Below are positions 5,169-6,292 of a DNA stretch of 6,292 bases, piece after piece. Both the position numbers and the translations under genes were made by a program. The notes below the pieces were generated by a model that worked only from the letters and a program-made list of their open reading frames with translations, had not been told where the DNA came from and ran no database searches. The stretch covers positions 1-6,292 of the forward strand of contig CAYYAU010000070.1 of NCBI GenBank assembly GCA_964469765.1, written 5' to 3'. Origin of the DNA: CAYYAU01 sp964469765 [NCBI: uncultured Clostridia bacterium] (GTDB lineage: Bacteria > UBA6262 > WVXT01 > CAYYAU01). Each line of letters starts with the position of its first letter. Within the stretch, counting starts at the first letter, position 1.

Positions 5169-5549
5169 ATGGGAATAAAACCTATTATTGCGCCTTTTGA
5201 GGAGTTTTTAGATATGAAGGTTCTTGAAAGAAAAGAAGGTAAATCAAAGGTTAGATTGGACTATAGAAAAGAGTTTGAAAATCCAAATAACTTTATGCAT
5301 GGCGGGGTGATAACCTCTTTATCCGATACAGCGATGGCTGTTGCTTTATCTTCTATTTATAGAAATTCTAATTTTTCAACAGTAAAATTAGAGATAGAAT
5401 TTAAAAAACATGTTAATAAAGAAACTATTATTGCTTATGGAAGAGTTATAAAAAAAAGAAAGAATTTTTCTTTTTGCGATGCAATAGTAAAAAATAAAGA
5501 TGATAAGATAGTTGCTATTGCGAATGGCACATTTTTTTTACATAAGTGA
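5169..5549 (+). CDS. PaaI-like hotdog-fold acyl-CoA thioesterase
   Basis: A 126-residue single-domain hotdog protein of the PaaI group. The signature NNFMHGGVITSLSDTAMA (40-57) carries the HGG turn (44-46) and, in the central helix, Asp53, which corresponds to the catalytic Asp of E. coli PaaI (HGG...DTAFA). A strand with TVKLEIEFKKHV (69-80) and a C-terminal strand VAIANGTFFL complete the fold. Such enzymes hydrolyse acyl-CoA or aryl-CoA thioesters in the cytoplasm, usually as tetramers; the exact substrate cannot be read from sequence. No phenylacetate pathway genes are nearby, so the name paaI is not used. AGGAG at 5149-5153 is a plausible ribosome site, though its 15-nt spacing is long. 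The gene follows the tRNAs closely and may be read from their promoter. Confidence 0.88.
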   Translation: MGIKPIIAPFEEFLDMKVLERKEGKSKVRLDYRKEFENPNNFMHGGVITSLSDTAMAVALSSIYRNSNFSTVKLEIEFKKHVNKETIIAYGRVIKKRKNFSFCDAIVKNKDDKIVAIANGTFFLHK

Positions 5550-5571
5550 TTTTTAAGTTATGAGGAACTTT

Positions 5572-5610
5572 AGTGCCTTCTATTAAGTACCCTTATGTGG
5601 TGCACTTTTT
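5572..5610 (+). terminator. Possible intrinsic terminator after the thioesterase gene
   Basis: AGTGC (5572-5576) pairs with GCACT (5602-5606), an inner TAAG/CTTA stem (5584-5587, 5592-5595) shortens the loop, and five T residues follow the outer stem (5606-5610). The outer stem is short and the loop large, so the call is weak. Confidence 0.3.
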
Positions 5611-5632
5611 AGCAACGGAGGCTGATTCAGAG

Positions 5633-5981
5633 GGGGGTGAAAAGGGTTCGACAGGGATAATGAAGACCTTGGGTGCAAGTCGGAGGTGGTTGGAACTCCG
5701 TTACAATCCGACTAAACTATAAGCGCCAACTACGCGCTTGCGTAATTCCCCTACTTATTAGGGGACGCTCCTTCTATTATTTTCTGTTGGATAGAAAGGG
5801 GTGTAAGAAAAACAGGATAGTCTTAAGTTTTTGTCTTTGGAACTTAAGATGAAACTTTAAAAGGCTGGCACTTTTCAATCCTGACTATGGGAGTGAAAAG
5901 TGTAAGATTAAAACATAGCCTAAACTTGTAGATACCAGGTTGGAATATCTCTGGACGCGGGTTCGATTCCCGCCACCTCCA
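5633..5981 (+). ncRNA. ssrA: tmRNA (transfer-messenger RNA)
   Basis: A one-piece tmRNA of about 349 nt. The tRNA-like ends are clear: the 5' strand GGGGGTG (5633-5639) pairs with CACCTCC (5974-5980) with a G-U pair at position 3-70, the alanine identity element, and discriminator A5981. The T arm is GCGGG-TTCGATT-CCCGC (5957-5973). The conserved GGTTCGACAGGG sequence follows the 5' end. A hairpin CGGAG/CTCCG (5681-5700), part of the PK1 region, precedes the tag frame, and a CCCCTA/TAGGGG hairpin (5748-5764) follows the tag stop. With SmpB it rescues stalled ribosomes and tags incomplete proteins for proteolysis. CCA is not encoded. The promoter is not evident in the short upstream gap, so processing from a longer precursor is possible. 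Confidence 0.96.
5725..5745 (+). other. tmRNA proteolysis-tag reading frame, ANYALA-stop
   Basis: GCC AAC TAC GCG CTT GCG TAA encodes Ala-Asn-Tyr-Ala-Leu-Ala. With the alanine carried by the tmRNA itself the tag would be AANYALA. It matches the ends of the classical E. coli tag (AANDENYALAA) but lacks the central residues and the final Ala. An in-frame TAA lies just upstream (5713-5715), so the frame cannot begin much earlier. The neighbouring frame gives a non-hydrophobic peptide (APTTRLRNSPTY) unlike known tags. Confidence 0.8.
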
Positions 5982-6080
5982 TTTGGAGAGATTCTTACCC
6001 TACTTCAAAAAATAGAGATATCCCCTATTCCTGATTCTTACTAAATTAAAACACATTTAATTTTTAATTGTATTTTACAT

Positions 6081-6109
6081 TTGACTTTTGATGAATATTA
6101 TGCTAATAT
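6081..6109 (+). promoter_or_regulatory. Promoter of the ATPase gene
   Basis: TTGACT (6081-6086, five of six) and TAATAT (6104-6109, four of six) are separated by 17 bp, and TGC directly before the -10 gives an extended -10. The predicted start near 6116 leaves a leader of about 28 nt with a good ribosome site. The remaining stretch 5982-6080 shows nothing I can assign. Confidence 0.55.
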
Positions 6110-6143
6110 TTATCAAAGCATTGATGAAAATTAGGAGACAACT

Positions 6144-6292
6144 ATGGAACATTATATCCCAAGAGAAATTGAAACAATATGTCTGAGACGCCTTAAAACA
6201 AATCTAATAACTGCAATTATAGGAGCAAGACAAGTCGGGAAGACCACTCTTCTTATGAGACTTAAGGAGATTGTATCTACTAAAGGTATCAT
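6144..6292 (+). CDS. AAA-family ATPase (AAA_14/DUF4143-like), 5' part only
   Basis: Only the first 49 codons lie in the window. The protein begins MEHYIPREIETICLRRLK and reaches a clear Walker A motif, GARQVGKTTLL, at residues 27-37. A short N-terminal segment with an R-E-I-E...L pattern followed by 'ITAIIGARQVGKTTLL' is typical of the AAA_14 ATPases often paired with a C-terminal DUF4143 domain, a widespread family of uncertain cellular role common in accessory regions of bacteria and archaea. The start is well supported: AGGAG at 6133-6137 lies 6 nt before the ATG, the best ribosome site in this window. The C-terminal domain cannot be checked here. Confidence 0.8.
   Translation, partial: MEHYIPREIETICLRRLKTNLITAIIGARQVGKTTLLMRLKEIVSTKGI

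Overview
This is a strongly AT-rich bacterial window. The presence of tmRNA (ssrA) rules out an archaeal or eukaryotic nuclear genome. Both tRNAs and the tmRNA lack an encoded CCA end, promoters look like ordinary sigma-70 hexamers, and several genes have no clear Shine-Dalgarno sequence. The sequence alone does not settle the phylum; an AT-rich bacterium from a poorly cultured lineage is a reasonable guess, but it is only a guess.

Left part (1-3410): an array of two AbiE-type (type IV) toxin-antitoxin pairs in the same orientation. Each pair is an AbiEi-like winged-helix antitoxin/repressor gene overlapping an AbiEii-like nucleotidyltransferase toxin gene. Three exact copies of a 25-bp repeat (9-33, 1636-1660, 3164-3188) stand before, between and after the pairs, so the layout is repeat - pair 1 - repeat - pair 2 - repeat. 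The middle copy supplies the last codons and stop of toxin 1. The pairs are diverged from one another, so this is not a recent tandem duplication. Toxin 1 has Gly in place of the second Asp of the catalytic DxD motif, while toxin 2 is intact. Each pair has its own promoter with a perfect TATAAT.

Middle part (3411-5549): a FAD-dependent oxidoreductase of the amine-oxidase/UDP-galactopyranose-mutase-like group, then a good promoter overlapped by an 18-bp palindrome, then tRNA-Phe(GAA), a CAU-anticodon tRNA that best fits tRNA-Ile2, and a PaaI-like hotdog thioesterase.

Right part (5550-6292): a possible terminator, the ssrA gene for tmRNA with an unusually short tag reading frame (ANYALA), a promoter, and the start of an AAA-family ATPase with a clear Walker A motif that runs off the window.

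The right half is mostly housekeeping RNA genes and metabolic genes. The left half looks like accessory DNA built from repeat-delimited toxin-antitoxin modules. The most interesting hypothesis is that the 25-bp repeat marks the boundaries of mobile or recombining AbiE cassettes.
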